Below are positions 10,951 to 22,217 of a stretch of DNA of 64,000 nucleotides, one piece after another. Each line of letters begins with the position of its first letter. The stretch's first letter is position 1. Made by a program: the position numbers and the translations under genes. The notes under the pieces are model-generated. The model saw nothing but the letters and a program-made list of their open reading frames with translations. It was not told the origin of the DNA and searched no databases. This DNA is from Parietaria judaica (taxonomy: Eukaryota; Streptophyta; Magnoliopsida; Rosales; Urticaceae). Location: positions 3,162,001 to 3,226,000 of the forward strand of contig OX940865.1 in NCBI GenBank assembly GCA_954871525.1. The letters are read 5' to 3'.

Positions 10951-12075
10951 TTATTGATAATACTGCTTCAGGTGTTCGACGTTCCAGGGACGGGGAACTT
11001 CTTTACCCCCCATCTCCTCCAGTCCGTAAGTCCCGTCTCGAATAACCTTGGTGATGCGGTAGGGGCCTTCCCAGGTTGGCCCCAGGACGCCGGCTCCCTG
11101 AACTTGCGTGTTTTGCCCCACTTTTCTTAGGACCAGACTGCCTTCGAGAAAACGTCTTGCCTTGACCTTGGAATTGTAGTATTGCTCCACAACTCGTTTC
11201 TGGGCCGCCAGACATGTGTAGGCGTCGTTCCTCCTTTCTTCAAGGAGGTCGAGCTCAACTCTTAAGGCTTCGGAGTTTTGTTCCGGGTCGTAGAATTCAA
11301 TCTGGGGCGAGGGCACCGTGATTTCCGCAGGGATGACCGCCTCGATGACATAGGTCAGAGCGAATGGAGTTTCCCCCGCCGCATTCCTGGCGGTGGTACG
11401 GTATGCCCAGAGTACCGCGGGTAACTCCTCGGCCCATTTTTCCTTCTTTTCGTCGAGCTTCTTCTTCAGGATCACCTTGATGTCTTTATTGACGGATTCT
11501 ACTTGGCCGTTGGCTTGTGGGTAGACTGGGGAGGAATAAGTGTTGTTGATCCCGAGGTCTTGGCAGAATGACCGGAGATCTAGGTTGTTGAACTGCTTGG
11601 CGTTGTCGGTGATGAGCGACCTTGGTATCCCGTGTCGACAGACTATGTTACGCAAGATGAAGTTTTTCGTGTTCGTCTGTGTGATTTTCGTTATGGGCTC
11701 CGCTTGGACCCATTTGGTGAAGTAGTCGATGGCGATTATAGCGTATTCCACTCCTCCCGGTGCCTTCGGAAATTTTCCGATCAGGTCGATACCCCATTTT
11801 GCGAAAGAGCGAAGGACCATTACTGGGCAGAGCGGATCTGCTGGCTGTCGCAGAATCTGTGCAAACCGTTAACATTTGTCGCACCTTCGTGCCATTTCGG
11901 CGGAGCCTTTTCTGTGAGTGGGCCAGAAGTACCCTTGTTTCAGGGCCTTCAGCGCCAGAGATCGCCCTGCGTAGTGGTTCCCGCAAACACCTTCGTGGAT
12001 TTCCCGGAGGACCAGGCTGGCATACTCCTCGTCGAGGCATTTCTCAAGAGGCTGCATGAAACCTCGCTTGTAGAG
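10951..12075 (-). pseudogene. Integrase, gypsy element 1
   Basis: The zinc-binding HHCC region (LREIHEGVCGNHYAGRS, then CDKC) is followed by an in-frame stop at about 11868. The rve core comes next (GIDLIGKFPKAPGG, SLITDNAKQF, NGQVESVNKDIK, giving the D-D-E triad), then a C-terminal region ending RPWNVEHLKQYYQ. The core frame is open to 10951. Integrase inserts the element DNA. Here the stop between the zinc and core parts makes it a broken copy. Confidence 0.85.
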
Positions 12076-12840
12076 TTCTCCGTTGTGCAACACATATCTC
12101 GTCGCATGGAACTTGAGCTGCCTAGCTTCTTTACGGTCGTCCGGGAGGGTACCGTGTTTCAGGTATTCTATTATCGGGGTTATCCAGCTTCCGCTGGCTT
12201 CGTCCGATATGGTGAGGATTCCTTCGTGGCTTGCCGCGGGCGCTCCATGTTTCAGGTTTTTGATTGCCGGTGGCATCCTATCTCCGGTGGGTTCTCCGGG
12301 GGTGCCGGGGGCTTCGGGTTTCTTTATCGAGGGTTGGTCGAGGGCCTCGATTGGAACCTTTCCTAGATCCTTGTCGTCCGCCCCAGAGGCCATTCTGGCC
12401 AAGGCGTCTGCTTCTGAATTCTCGGCTCGAGGGATTTGTGTGATCTCGTACCATGATAGTGGCTCCAGGTGGTGTTTCGTTTCCGCCAGGTATGCCACCA
12501 TGTGAGCCTCCTTTGCCTGATACTCGCCTTCTAATTGCTTCACGATCAACTGGGAGTCGCAGTGGACTTGCAGGTTTTTCACTGCGAGCTTGTGTGCGAT
12601 TTGCAGTCCTGCCAGTAGCGCCTCGTACTCGGCCTCGTTATTCGAGGCCTTGAATCTGAAGCTTATGGCGTAGCGGACCTTTTCTCCGTCGGGGTTGGTG
12701 AGTACTATTCCGGCTCCCAAGCCGTGCATGTTAGCAGCAGCATCGACGTGTAGACACCAGGTTGGTCCGTCAGGATAACTTTTCCTCTTTTGAGCCTTTG
12801 GAGGTCTGTCGATTTCTTCCTCAGTTTCGACCTCGGTGTC
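12076..12840 (-). pseudogene. Second, archaeal-type RNase H, element 1
   Basis: Motifs LHVDAAANMHG, NEAEYEALLAG, VHCDSQLIVKQ and NSEADALARMAS supply the D-E-D-D catalytic set. A second RNase H after the retroviral-type one is characteristic of Tat-clade elements. The frame is open from the region after 12840 into the integrase zinc region, but a stop (TAA at 12841-12843) separates it from the RT/RNase H part. Confidence 0.8.
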
Positions 12841-14403
12841 TTAGGTGAACTCAGCAATGAAGTCAGCCACAGCTTGGCCTTTGATGGCGACCCTAGGCTG
12901 GTACTCGACGCCGTATTCTCCTAGCTCTTGTGACCAGATAGCCATGCGTGAGGAATTGCTTTTGAGAAGCGCCTTCCGGACCGGGTGTTCGGTCCTCACG
13001 ACTATTTGGTGAGCCTGGAAGTATGGGCGGAGTTTCTTCGCAGCGATGACTAGGGCGAGTGCCAACTTCTCGATTTGTGTGTAACGCGTCTCGGCGTCCA
13101 CAATGGCTTTGCTGATGTAGTAGATCGGCAGTTGCCTCTTGTATTCTTCCCGGACCAATATGGCGCTCACCGCTGGAGTCAAAACCGAGAGGTAGAGGTA
13201 GAGTGACTCCTCCTCCTTCGGTTTTGACAGCAAGGGTAGTGACCCGAGGTAGGTCTTTAGCTCTTGGAAGGCGGTTTTGCATTTTTCATCCCAGACAAAG
13301 TTCTTTCCGCCTTTAAGGGCCTGAAAGAACGGTTGACAATGGTCCGTGGCTTTTGAGACAAACGTTCTTAGAGCGTTGATCCTACCGTTTAGGCTCTGCA
13401 CTTCCTTGATCTGTTGGGGGCTTCTCATTTCGAGAAGGGCTTTAATTCTCTCGGGGTTGGCTTCGATTCCCCGTCTCTTGTCGATATATCCCAAGAAATT
13501 TCCGGATTCTACTCCGAAAGCGCACTTGGTGGGGTTTAACTTCATCTGATACTTTCTCACCAACAGGAATGTCTTCCGTAGATCGTCGACGTGGTCGTCT
13601 TTTTGAAGGCTCTTCACGATCATGTCATCTACGTACACTTACATGGTCTTTCCGATCAGTGGGGCGAACATCATGTTGACCAGGCGTTGGTACGTAGCTC
13701 CGGCGTTCTTGAGTCCGAATGGCATAACCTTGTAGCAGTAGAGACCGCGGTCGGTTACGAACGTTGTGTGTATCTGATCAGGCTCGTGCATTTGGATTTG
13801 ATTGTACCTCGAATACGCGTCCATCATGCTTATGAGTTGGTGGCTGGCGGTAGCGTCCACCAGTTGGTCGATCCTCGGGAGTGGGAAACAATCTTTGGGA
13901 CACGCGGCGTTGAGATCAGGGTAGTCTATGCAGATCCTCCATTTCCCGTTCGGCTTCTTCACCATCACCACGTTGGACACCCAGTCGGGGTATGTGACTT
14001 CTTTGATGAAGTTAGCGGCGATGAGCTTGTTTACTTCTTCGCTGATTGCCTGGTATCGTTCAGGGTTGAAGGCGCGTCGGCGTTGTACCTTTGGTGTTTT
14101 TCCTTCCTCGATGTTTAACCGGTGAACGGCGATTTCAGGGTTGATGCCGGGCATGCCGGCGTGTGACCAGGCGAATACGTCTTTGAACTCTTTCAGGAAT
14201 GCTATCAGCTTGGTCTTATTCATGACTGGGAGATGTGCCCCGATTGCGACCATCCTTTCGGGCCGATCCTCTTCTATCGGGATCTGCGTTACTTCTGACG
14301 ATGACTCCATGGTAGGTTTACGCCTATCATTTCTAGGGTCTAACTCGCCAAACATCCTTGCGTCCCCCGGGTAGTCGGGAAGTTCTTCCTCAAGCTGGTG
14401 CAC
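12841..14403 (-). pseudogene. Reverse transcriptase and first RNase H, element 1
   Basis: RT motifs in order: NPERYQAISEEVNKL, VVMVKKPNGKWRICIDYPDL, PLPRIDQLVDATA, YSRYNQIQM, VMPFGLKNAGATYQ, then the catalytic YVDDM at about 13630. A TAA replaces the codon just before VYVDD, so the RT is split in two. Downstream come KCAFGVESGNFLGYI and the RNase H block (LYLYLSVLTPAVSAILVREE to ALLKSNSSRMAIWSQELGEY). It copies element RNA into DNA when intact. Confidence 0.88.
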
Positions 14404-14760
14404 CGTTTTGATGACCGACTCATTCTTCCCGGACTTTGTCCCCTTCCGTTGTCGACCATAACTCGCCGTACTCGGCTGTTGGCGATAAGGATGTCGGTTA
14501 CGATAGCGTCATTGTGGGGGTGAGAGATTCTCCGAGCCTCCTGCTCGGTGAAAGTGATTTCTCGGCTGAGGAGCACGTGGGATGCTCCCCCGAGGTGAGT
14601 GATGTTGACTTGTTGCGTGTCCTGGTATTCTCTGAGAGACCGGGCGTATCGTTTCCGTAGGTTGCTCTAATCTCCAGTTTCAGGTCCGCCCATGATGGTT
14701 GATATGACGTGGAACTGAGGGGGCCTATCTCTTTCCAGCCCGTTATCGGAGCGGGACTAG
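14404..14760 (-). pseudogene. Truncated aspartic protease region, element 1
   Basis: The sequence has ITHLGGASHVL-like and EQEARRISHPHNDAIVTDIL motifs and then RVRRVMVDNG, which should open the protease active site. Directly after VDNG it passes into the linker that precedes RT (SVIKTVHQLEEELPDYPG), so about 100 residues of protease and linker are missing. This is inferred from the usual Tat layout. Confidence 0.6.
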
Positions 14761-14899
14761 TCAGGGCCGCCTTCGTGTTGTTGTCTACTTTCTTGTGGGC
14801 GTGGGTTGTTGGAGTTCCCGTTCCCAGAAACCAACTTCTTGACGAACTCCTTGAGCTGCCCGTCCTGGATCAGCTGTTCAATCTTCCTTTTTAGCTGAT

Positions 14900-16484
14900 A
14901 GCACTCCGATGTTGTGTGGCCATGATCTTTGTTAGTGATACTCGCAGTACCGGCTCATATCTTTCTTGGAATTTTTCTTGAGTTGTGGTGGTCTCCCGAA
15001 CTTATCTCCGTGTAGGTTGAAGATCATTGGGGGCGAGGCCGTCAAGGGGTGAAGTTCGCGTCTTTTCAGAATTTTTCCGCCCGTTTGTGCAGCGGGGGTT
15101 CGCTTCCGGAGTTTTGTAGTTGCCGCTGTTTCTTTCCTTGTGGCTCGTTGTTGCCACCTTTTCGATCGTCGCGGTACTGACCGTCTGAGCTGAGCTGGTT
15201 CCGGCCGTCAAAGTATTCGTCGACAGCGATGTCCTTTGCTGCTCTTGCCATCAGTTCGGCCATGGAGGCCGACCTATCTTTGACGAAGGAGCGAGAGAAA
15301 TCGCATAACGGCAGACCGTCGTTGACGGCGGTGATGGCATCGTCATCGGTGTTGCTGGCGACTTTGTTTGATTCTTCGACGAACCTTTTCAGTTACGCTT
15401 GTAGAGTTTCGTCTTTACGCTGCTTGAGGGTCCACAGGTAAGACTTCATCTTCCGTTGTGTGATCGAGCTTTCGAAACGAGAGGTGAATCGTTCCGCGAG
15501 ATCGTCGAATTACCCAATTGATTCCTTCGGGAGGCATTGGTACCACTCGAAGGTGGGTCCTGCAAGCGTGAGGCAGAAAGCCTGACACATCGTGGCGGGT
15601 TAACATTTCTTCACTCGCATGTTGAATTGATACTGTACCAGGTGGTACGTGGGGTCGGTGGTGCCATCGTAGGTTAGGTTCAGTGGGATCCTCAGGTCTC
15701 CGTCGAGATCTTCGGCGAGTAAGTGACTAGCAATAGGGGAAAGGTTTCCCTCAGCCATGTTTCGAGCGACGGGGTCGGTACTCTGGGCCGCGGCGAGTCT
15801 TTGCATTTTTCGCTTGAGTGCTTGGAGCTCGCTTCTGAGACCATCGGAGGGTGGTGCTACAGCCTGAGTACCTTCTGCGAGGTTGAAAGATTCTCCCCCT
15901 TTGCGTCGGGAGTGTTGGGAGTCGTCGGATCTTTCCGCATTGTCGTCGTCGCTGGATCCCTCCATTCGGTGAGATCTTTCTCTCTTCCGGTCCCCGCATT
16001 GTTGCCGATCTTTTTGGCGATCGGAGCGGTTTAGGTGGTGTCGGAGGTCTCCTTCGTTAGCTGGGTGGGCTTGGATGGGCCCTCGTTGTCGTTGTTCCCT
16101 TTGCCGATTCCTCGCGTCATTGGCGACGTCTTCGTACCCCCCGAGTCGATCAAATGCTGATCGTCGGGTAGTTTGTGATTGTGCCGGCTCTTGAGAGTTT
16201 TCAGGAACGGGGCGCTCTTTGTTTGCCTCTTTCTGGGTGAGTTTTAGGGGCTTCTTCGGGGCTTTCCTCCTCTCCCTCGTTGGCGTGTTTGCTTTCGAAG
16301 TGTTTGGAGATGAGCCCTGTTTGACTCGGGCCAATCTTTCTTCATTGAGAGCTGGCTCGCGACGAGTACTTGTCTCCGGCAGGATGCGGACCTGCTTTCG
16401 ACGGGCGTGGACCTTGGCCCTAGTGTTCAGAGCGATGCTCTCTGTAGGGTGAGAGGGAGTGCCTTCCGTCGATTTGGATGACAT
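14900..16484 (-). pseudogene. gag, gypsy element 1
   Basis: It starts MSSKSTEGTPSHPTESIAL at 16484, about 95 bases after the primer site. A charged, low-complexity N-terminal part is followed by the retrotransposon gag domain (DPTYHLVQYQFNMRVKKC, TFEWYQ). In-frame stops occur at 15602-15600 and again near 15511, 15393 and 15060. Compared with the open gag of element 2, which is homologous throughout, these are point mutations. gag forms the virus-like particle core. Confidence 0.85.
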
Positions 16485-16557
16485 CTCTTCGGTTTGGTGA
16501 AACCAACTGCTGTTTGCTGCTTGTTGATGGGGTTATTTAGAGGATTGAATTCGTGGG

Positions 16558-16579
16558 CCCCCTCCTTCTAGCGCCAAAG
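16558..16579 (-). other. Primer binding site, element 1
   Basis: The minus strand reads CTTTGGCGCTAGAAGGAGGG directly after the LTR end. The same TTTTGGCGCTAGAAGGAGGG follows the 5' LTR of element 2. The primer tRNA was not identified. Confidence 0.75.
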
Positions 16580-18294
16580 TTTTGATGCCATTTTTTGGAT
16601 CAAACATTAAAGAGGCCCATTTGTTGATGTTGGGCCTGGCCACATGTCATTTGGTGACGTGGCGGGCTTCTGTTGACTTCTGGATGAGCCTGGGTCGGCC
16701 TTGTTGCGGGGATGACAGATTTTGTTGTCAATTATCGTTCATCGTGAATCCCGTTGACTTTGGGATGGTTGCCGTTGACTTCAGGGTGAGGTTTTAATAG
16801 GCCGATGCGAATACCCTGTATAGGCATTCCTGGCACTTACGAGGTCGAAAAAGTCTCGTTGCCGTTCGGGGTCCTAGGCGATCTGGTGTTCACCCCGGGC
16901 AATGGGTCGGGGTTACAGGTTTTAAAACCACTTGGATCATAGGTACCAGCAAACGGGGGAGTGCTTTTGACCAACCAGGAAGTGAATCCTGGGAGGTTAG
17001 ACTCTCGACTTGATATGGCTTGTTCTAGTCCGGGCTAGGACTTTTCAAAAAATCGTGGTATCTGATACAGGTACGATGACTAGGAGACAGAACTTAGGCC
17101 GCGCAAAGCTTAGAACAAGGGCAGGTGGGGTCTTGGACCTTCCCTAGGATTTTCTCCAAGGAATCCGTTTCGGAGTAATCTCTTGGTCGTCCGGATCTTA
17201 GTAAAAATTCCCCCAGGTCGGACCCTTCGTCCTGAATTGTGGGCCCAGGCTCGTTTCCCCAGGCTATACCCGCAGCCGCACAATGGACTGGAGATAGACT
17301 GGGCACCGCATAGAACTGGACCTATCAGGCGAGTCGAGGACCGTGTAGGAATTTCACCAGGGCTTCCGCTTTTTGTAAATCTCTCACTTTTCGGACCTGA
17401 AAAAAGGGAACACCCGAGGTTAAGGGAAACAAGGGGGGTTACCTCCTGATTCACCTCCGACACTCAACATTAGAACGGTATTTGCGGGGAGGCGAGTATA
17501 TCGGGGGTAGAGAGAGAGAGAGAACTCGAGAAGATTCGAGTGAGTTCGAATGAGTTACCGTTTAACTGAACTGGGCTTCTATTTATAATAGGAACCGGGT
17601 CCCATGTGTAATAAGATATTACTCCGGGGGGTCCCCGGGCAATATTTTAACTGTATTTTGGTCCCCGCATCAAGATGGACCAATCCCGTCCGTGCGAGAT
17701 CGGACGGCCCACGTGCCTTGGTGGGTGCCACTTGCGCGCTGCAGGCTGGTTAGGGCTCATCCGGATCCTACACGTGGCCATTGTGGGCCTCGCCCCTCAC
17801 ATGTGGGCTAGGAGACGCGCCCACAAGTGGGCTGGCCTGGGCCCAACCGGGCCCTACACGTGGCCTCGCAGGGCCAGCCCCGCGCAAGTGGGCGGGAAAG
17901 GGTGCCCACATGTGGGCCGACGTCATTTGGTAGGGCCCGCGGGGTGAGGCAGCCTCTTGGCTCGCCACGTTGCGTGATCCTGGAGGTTGTCGCCTCTGTG
18001 GGTCCCACCAAAGGGTCTCCGATGCTTTTTTTGCTCCCGGGCCCGTCCTGTGTCCGCTTTTCACAAATTTTATGTCATTTTTTGGTGTCTTCATATTTTT
18101 ACAAACACCGGGACACTTTGTTTTTCGAAAACGGGATTTCGGAGGGATTTTTGGGTTTGAAATTGATTTATTTAATTCATAATTTTATTTAAAAGATTAC
18201 TCGAATTAATAAATTAATTAATGGAAATTTATACGATAATTTCCGCTTAATTAATTTGTTTACGAAAATCGATCCCGTTTTTTTACCCATAACA
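16580..18294 (-). repeat. 5' LTR of gypsy element 1
   Basis: This 1715-bp LTR pairs with 5249-6824. In sense it starts TGTTATGGGT, has a TATA box (TATAAATA, plus-strand complement at 17580-17587) followed by GAAGCCCAGTTCAG, and a GA tract. The last sense bases read ATCAAAA, where the partner has ATCAACA. Confidence 0.92.
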
Positions 18295-18299
18295 GTTTG
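18295..18299. repeat. Right target-site duplication GTTTG
   Basis: An exact match to 5244-5248. Confidence 0.85.
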
Positions 18300-18538
18300 A
18301 TTAAATCAGTTTTTGCCCAAAATCTTTGTTTTTGTTTCCAGAATAACCCTGATACTTATTTATTAATTTAATATGAAAATAATAGACAGATATGACCAAA
18401 CTAATTAATACCGATTTAAAATTTATTGATATGTGGAAAATTTGACTAAACTACTCAATAGGCATTCAAATTTATTCATATATTTTCATTTAATAAAAAA
18501 TATTTACACACCTCTCTTGATATTTCTCTCACTCTCTG

Positions 18539-18650
18539 GTATCTCTCTCTCTCAATACCAAAATCCTCTGTTCGTCAATCGACTTTCTGGTGTCGCCCAG
18601 TAATTCTCTCTCTCTGTCTCTCTCTCTCTCTCCCTCTCTCTCCGTTCAAC
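18539..18650 (+). repeat. Pyrimidine (TC)n tract in the TIR element
   Basis: Runs of TCTC with minor interruptions are followed by a short GC-rich patch (GACGCCGACTATCGGC to CACCGGACATGG). The short ORF there ends after about 20 codons and is not credible as a gene. The arrangement resembles 43075-43375. Confidence 0.7.
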
Positions 18651-18824
18651 GACGCCGACTATCGGCACTCCTTCTTCGAGTGCGCTCGCCACCGGACATG
18701 GATTCGGATCTATGCAAGCTAATCCATTTGCGCCTTAAACGATACAAGCTAATCTGTTGAGTGGCGATTTTCGTTGTTGCGGGTTCCTTCGCGCGCCAGC
18801 CATCACAAATGAGTTTATAGTTAC

Positions 18825-19105
18825 GTTTACGTAACTGTAGTTACTTTACGTAATTACAGTTACGTATATGTAGTTACGATTACACAATGTAACTTTTGTT
18901 ACACTTACGTAATTATAGTTACGAGTACGTAATTAAGTTACGATTACATCGCTGTAGTTACGATTACGATTATATATCTAATTTTGGTTACACTTACGTA
19001 TATGTAGTTACGATTACAAATGTAATTTCTATTACACTTACGTAACTGTAGCTACGATTACGTAATTGTAGTTACTTTACGTTTGAAATTGTAACTGTAA
19101 TTATG
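18825..19105. repeat. Degenerate TTACG tandem repeats
   Basis: About a dozen irregular copies of words such as GTAGTTACGATTACGTAA and TTACACTTACGTAA, many self-complementary (TTACGTAA). Unit length is about 20-30 bp and not constant. Part of the old TIR element. Confidence 0.7.
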
Positions 19106-19529
19106 TCGCAAAATGACAACCACCGAACTGAACTGAAATTAGGTCGAATAAGAAGAAGTATGTAGAGAAAAATGTTGTACAACGATATCACAACAAAATA
19201 GGAACCATTAATTTTAATTATTATTATTATAATAATGGTATATTAGTCAAAGATATCACGTTTAAAACTACCAAAAAAAAGGATGATTTAATTATTATTA
19301 TTATTATAATAAATGAATATTATATAAATAAACTAATTTTAATGCTACGTAATAAAAAACTAAGGGTATTAAAGTCTATAAATTTCAATTTGAGTAGTAT
19401 TTAATGGTAACAAATTTTGTGGGCTTTTTTTATTTAAAAAATTGGGTCTAAATGGACATTTCGTTTATTTACCCTAAATTAAAAAAGCAAAATTATTATT
19501 AATTATGTTTTGAATAGTAGGACAGGACA

Positions 19530-19560
19530 AGCCCAGCCCAGCCCAAAAATAGTAAGCCCA
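19530..19560 (+). promoter_or_regulatory. Site II-like AGCCCA cluster
   Basis: AGCCCA occurs at 19530, 19535, 19540 and 19555, i.e. TGGGCT on the other strand, about 250-280 bp before the start codon. Site II elements (TGGGCC/T) are established features of promoters of plant nuclear genes for mitochondrial oxidative phosphorylation and other growth genes, which suits the gene downstream. Confidence 0.6.
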
Positions 19561-19808
19561 GATGACTTTCTGTTGTGAAAAGACAAAAATGCCTTTGAAG
19601 ATGTAAGAAACGAAAGCGAGGCTCCGATGAAGTCGAAATCGCAGCGGTGACACACTCCTCCTCAATCTCTTCTGTTCAGGTATAGTTCCACCTCACAGTA
19701 GTTAGTTAGGGTTTGTGATTCTGCGAATTTCTCTTTGTTTGATTCTGAATTTCCTGATCAGCTTTCTTTCTGCTCCGATTCGGTGTTTGGTTGATCGATC
19801 GATCGAGA

Positions 19809-20975
19809 ATGGGAGGAGGCGGCGAGCATGGAGGCGACTTCAGGAGCAAGGTGTGGAGCATGAGCGGTGGGCCCAACTGTCGCCCTAAGCACTGGAAGCG
19901 CAACACCGCCATTGCCATGTTCGGCATCTTCCTCGTCTGCATCCCCATTGCCATGAAATCCGCCGAGCTCGAGGTCTCCTCTCTCTCCCTCTCCCTCTAG
20001 ATTGGCCTTTCCGTGGGACCCAACCACTTTTTGTTGGATTCCACGTCGTTGAGTTTGACATTTGGATAGAGTGATTGGCAAGAACGAGTGAATTTGGGTT
20101 AGGGTTCAGTGGAATCGAGCTAGAATGGGGTTCTGTAGGACTTTTTATTCAATGTTGCGACTTTTTCGTGCATGAACGTGTAAAATTACGACATTTGGAT
20201 CCGTTATTGGCAAGAACGAGACTGAACTAGTGAGTTTGGCATATGAATAGTTGTCAGCCGTTTTCCAATTTATGTGCTTACAACCAGAACACTATCCGAT
20301 TCTATACACATTTCACTATATGAGCTAGATTGGCGACCTCAGTTGTTTGATTTTGCCATTTTCGTTCACTAATATGTCGGAGTTTGACATTTGGGGGAAG
20401 AACAAGAACGAACGAGTGAATTGGCATATCAGAAGCTGTAATGGGTAGGGTTTAGTTGAATCTATTTTATAAACGTACTTAGAATGAGCTAGAATGAGGT
20501 TCCTATGGGACCTGCCAGTCGAAGTTTGACATGGGTTAGGGTTCGACAGAATCAGTATTTATACACGTCCATAGAGTGAGCTATAAATAGTTGGATGGTT
20601 ACCTTCCTTTAGTGCTAGGTCTCCAAATATCGATAATTTTTTTGCATGTTTGAAGCATTCTCTTTATTTAGTCGTTTTCATGAGAAATGTAGTTGCGTGC
20701 GGGATAGTATTGCTTGTTGCTTACTTACGCCTATGTTTTCTTTTTAAACTTAAAAAGAGGGGCAAAGGAAAGCGGTTTTTCTCATGAGTTTCCGCCTTTT
20801 CCCATGAATATTGAAACCTTTGTCCTTCTATTAGAGAGTTAGGGTCCCGAGTTGATGATAATCCATGCTTTTCTGACAGAATATTTTTGTACTCTTTCAG
20901 CGCCGGCCTCATCATCCTGTCCGTCCGATTCCATCACAACTCTGGTGCAAGAATTTTGGAGACAAAGACTACTAA
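19809..20975 (+). CDS. Small membrane subunit of mitochondrial complex I (At2g31490 type)
   Basis: Two exons, 19809-19973 and 20901-20975, join at phase 0 across a 927-bp GT-AG intron to give 79 residues. The N-terminus is MGGGGEHGGDFRSKVW. A single hydrophobic helix follows (about residues 34-50, TAIAMFGIFLVCIPIAM), then a conserved tail with VRPIPSQLWCKNFG. This matches a short plant protein found in the membrane arm of mitochondrial NADH dehydrogenase; I recall it being assigned as B15/NDUFB4, and that assignment is less certain than the family match. It has no cleavable presequence, as is usual for such accessory subunits. It lies about 350 bp downstream of the old TIR element and has site II-like motifs in its promoter. 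Nothing appears broken. Confidence 0.85.
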
Positions 20976-22212
20976 CTCCGTTGAAGAACTCTCTTTGAGA
21001 AGAACTAGTGGAGGTTCGTTGGATATATATTTCTCTGTTTGAGCAAAACCATTTTTTTAATCCGTTCTGTTTCTCGGAGCGAATACCATGAACAGCTATT
21101 AAGAACTTGCTGTTTTGATGTTTTGAGAGTTAAAACTCATGGCTTGAGTTGTATCTTTTCTTTTTCAAATAAGTTCCAAACTTTCATCAATAAAGCATTG
21201 GTTGCTTTAACTTTATCGATTTACAGGTTATCGAGCTTAATTTGTCAACGGTCGATATTCCTGAGTTTCTATTTCTAGCATCCCTTTGGAAATTATAGGC
21301 TCGGATCCTTTCGAGTTTGAATATAACTTCCAAAGAGAAGCTGCATATATTGAAACTTAGGTATATTCACTGCTGAAAAATTAAGCTATAAGTACACCAA
21401 TTGCAATAACTTAGGTATATTTGCCGTCGATGTGTTTTGTTTTAACTTTTGATAAATCATATCAGCCTAATTTTATTTAAATAATGACATTAAAGAGAGA
21501 TTATAAGTCATGCCCGTACGAAAACTTTTCGTACTGTTTCAATTTTCCACCTAAACTTTTATAGCAATATTTCTCATAACCGTTGAAAGATCAACGGTTT
21601 TCCTCAAGTTGCAAGCTTTTCGCCATGCTCGTTTATTGTTTATAGAGTAAATATTTGAAAGAAAAAATCTTTCAAATCATTCGTGTTAATTATTTATCGG
21701 ACAATGGCGTAATTGCAATAATTCAAAAGATAAAGAGGAGAAACTGCTAAAAACAGCTTAGCCGGAAACCAAGATAATTTAAGCAAAAAATATCGTAAAT
21801 AGAATTTCAAATAAAATACCGAATAGAGCAATATTGAATATAGCGAATACCGAATTTAAAATGGTAAGAACCGAATGCCCGAAATAAAAACTGAATACCA
21901 CGAACAGAGTGTATTGACCTCTATTAATTGTATAATAGATGTAGTATTAACAAATATATATTATCTTTATTATCATTTTTAATTTAATAACTATATATTG
22001 TACAATATTGTGCTTGGATTCAAAAGGTAAACTTCTGGCATTCTAGACTCTGATTCCAAAAAAAATCAATACCGAGAAAATCGTAATCCAGAATTGTTAG
22101 TTCTACAATGTTACAAATATACTAATTTTCTAAAAAAAATAGTTAATTACTAATTAATATGGACCGTCAACATTTCAAGTCAATTAGCATTAGAATCTAA
22201 CGATCGATATAA
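20976..22212. other. 3' UTR and AT-rich spacer
   Basis: The first 250-300 bases are probably the 3' UTR of the complex I gene. Beyond about 21300 the sequence is AT-rich, with ACCGAAT-type words (21780-21900) that may be a decayed MITE. No gene seen. Confidence 0.5.
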
Positions 22213-22217
22213 TTAGT
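22213..22217. repeat. Left target duplication of the copia element (TTAGT)
   Basis: TTAGT here and TTAGC at 27949-27953 match at 4 of 5 bases, consistent with a 5-bp duplication that has since mutated. Confidence 0.6.

Larger units (their letters stand above)
5249..18294 (-). mobile_element. Tat-lineage Ty3-gypsy retrotransposon, element 1
   Basis: This is a 13.0-kb element bounded by long LTRs and the 5-bp duplication GTTTG. Its sense direction is the minus strand: 5' LTR 18294-16580, primer site, gag, protease remnant, RT, RNase H, a second archaeal-type RNase H, integrase, internal polypurine tract, antisense gene block, terminal polypurine tract and 3' LTR 6824-5249. The second RNase H and a long 3' region with an antisense ORF are marks of the Tat clade. 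The coding region has several stops and a truncated protease, so it is defective. The LTRs differ at about 24 positions in the first 390 bp, so it is older than element 2. Confidence 0.93.
5201..19462. mobile_element. Old TIR element split by the gypsy insertion
   Basis: The 48 bases left of the gypsy element (5201-5248, starting GAAATGTCCATTTATACTCA) match, inverted, the sequence ending at 19462 (reverse complement GAAATGTCCATTTAGACCCA) over about 40 bp. Removing the gypsy element and one target copy leaves a TIR element of about 1.2 kb. It holds a pyrimidine tract, a GC-rich patch and TTAC-rich tandem repeats. No target duplication of its own was found. A Mutator-like origin is inferred from the TIR style only. 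Confidence 0.6.

Noticed and set aside
18600..18770. Possible gene leader: CT tract, GC-rich patch and an ATG at about 18697
   Set aside because: The frame ends after about 20 codons and the whole stretch lies inside an old TIR element with a similar relative at 42832.
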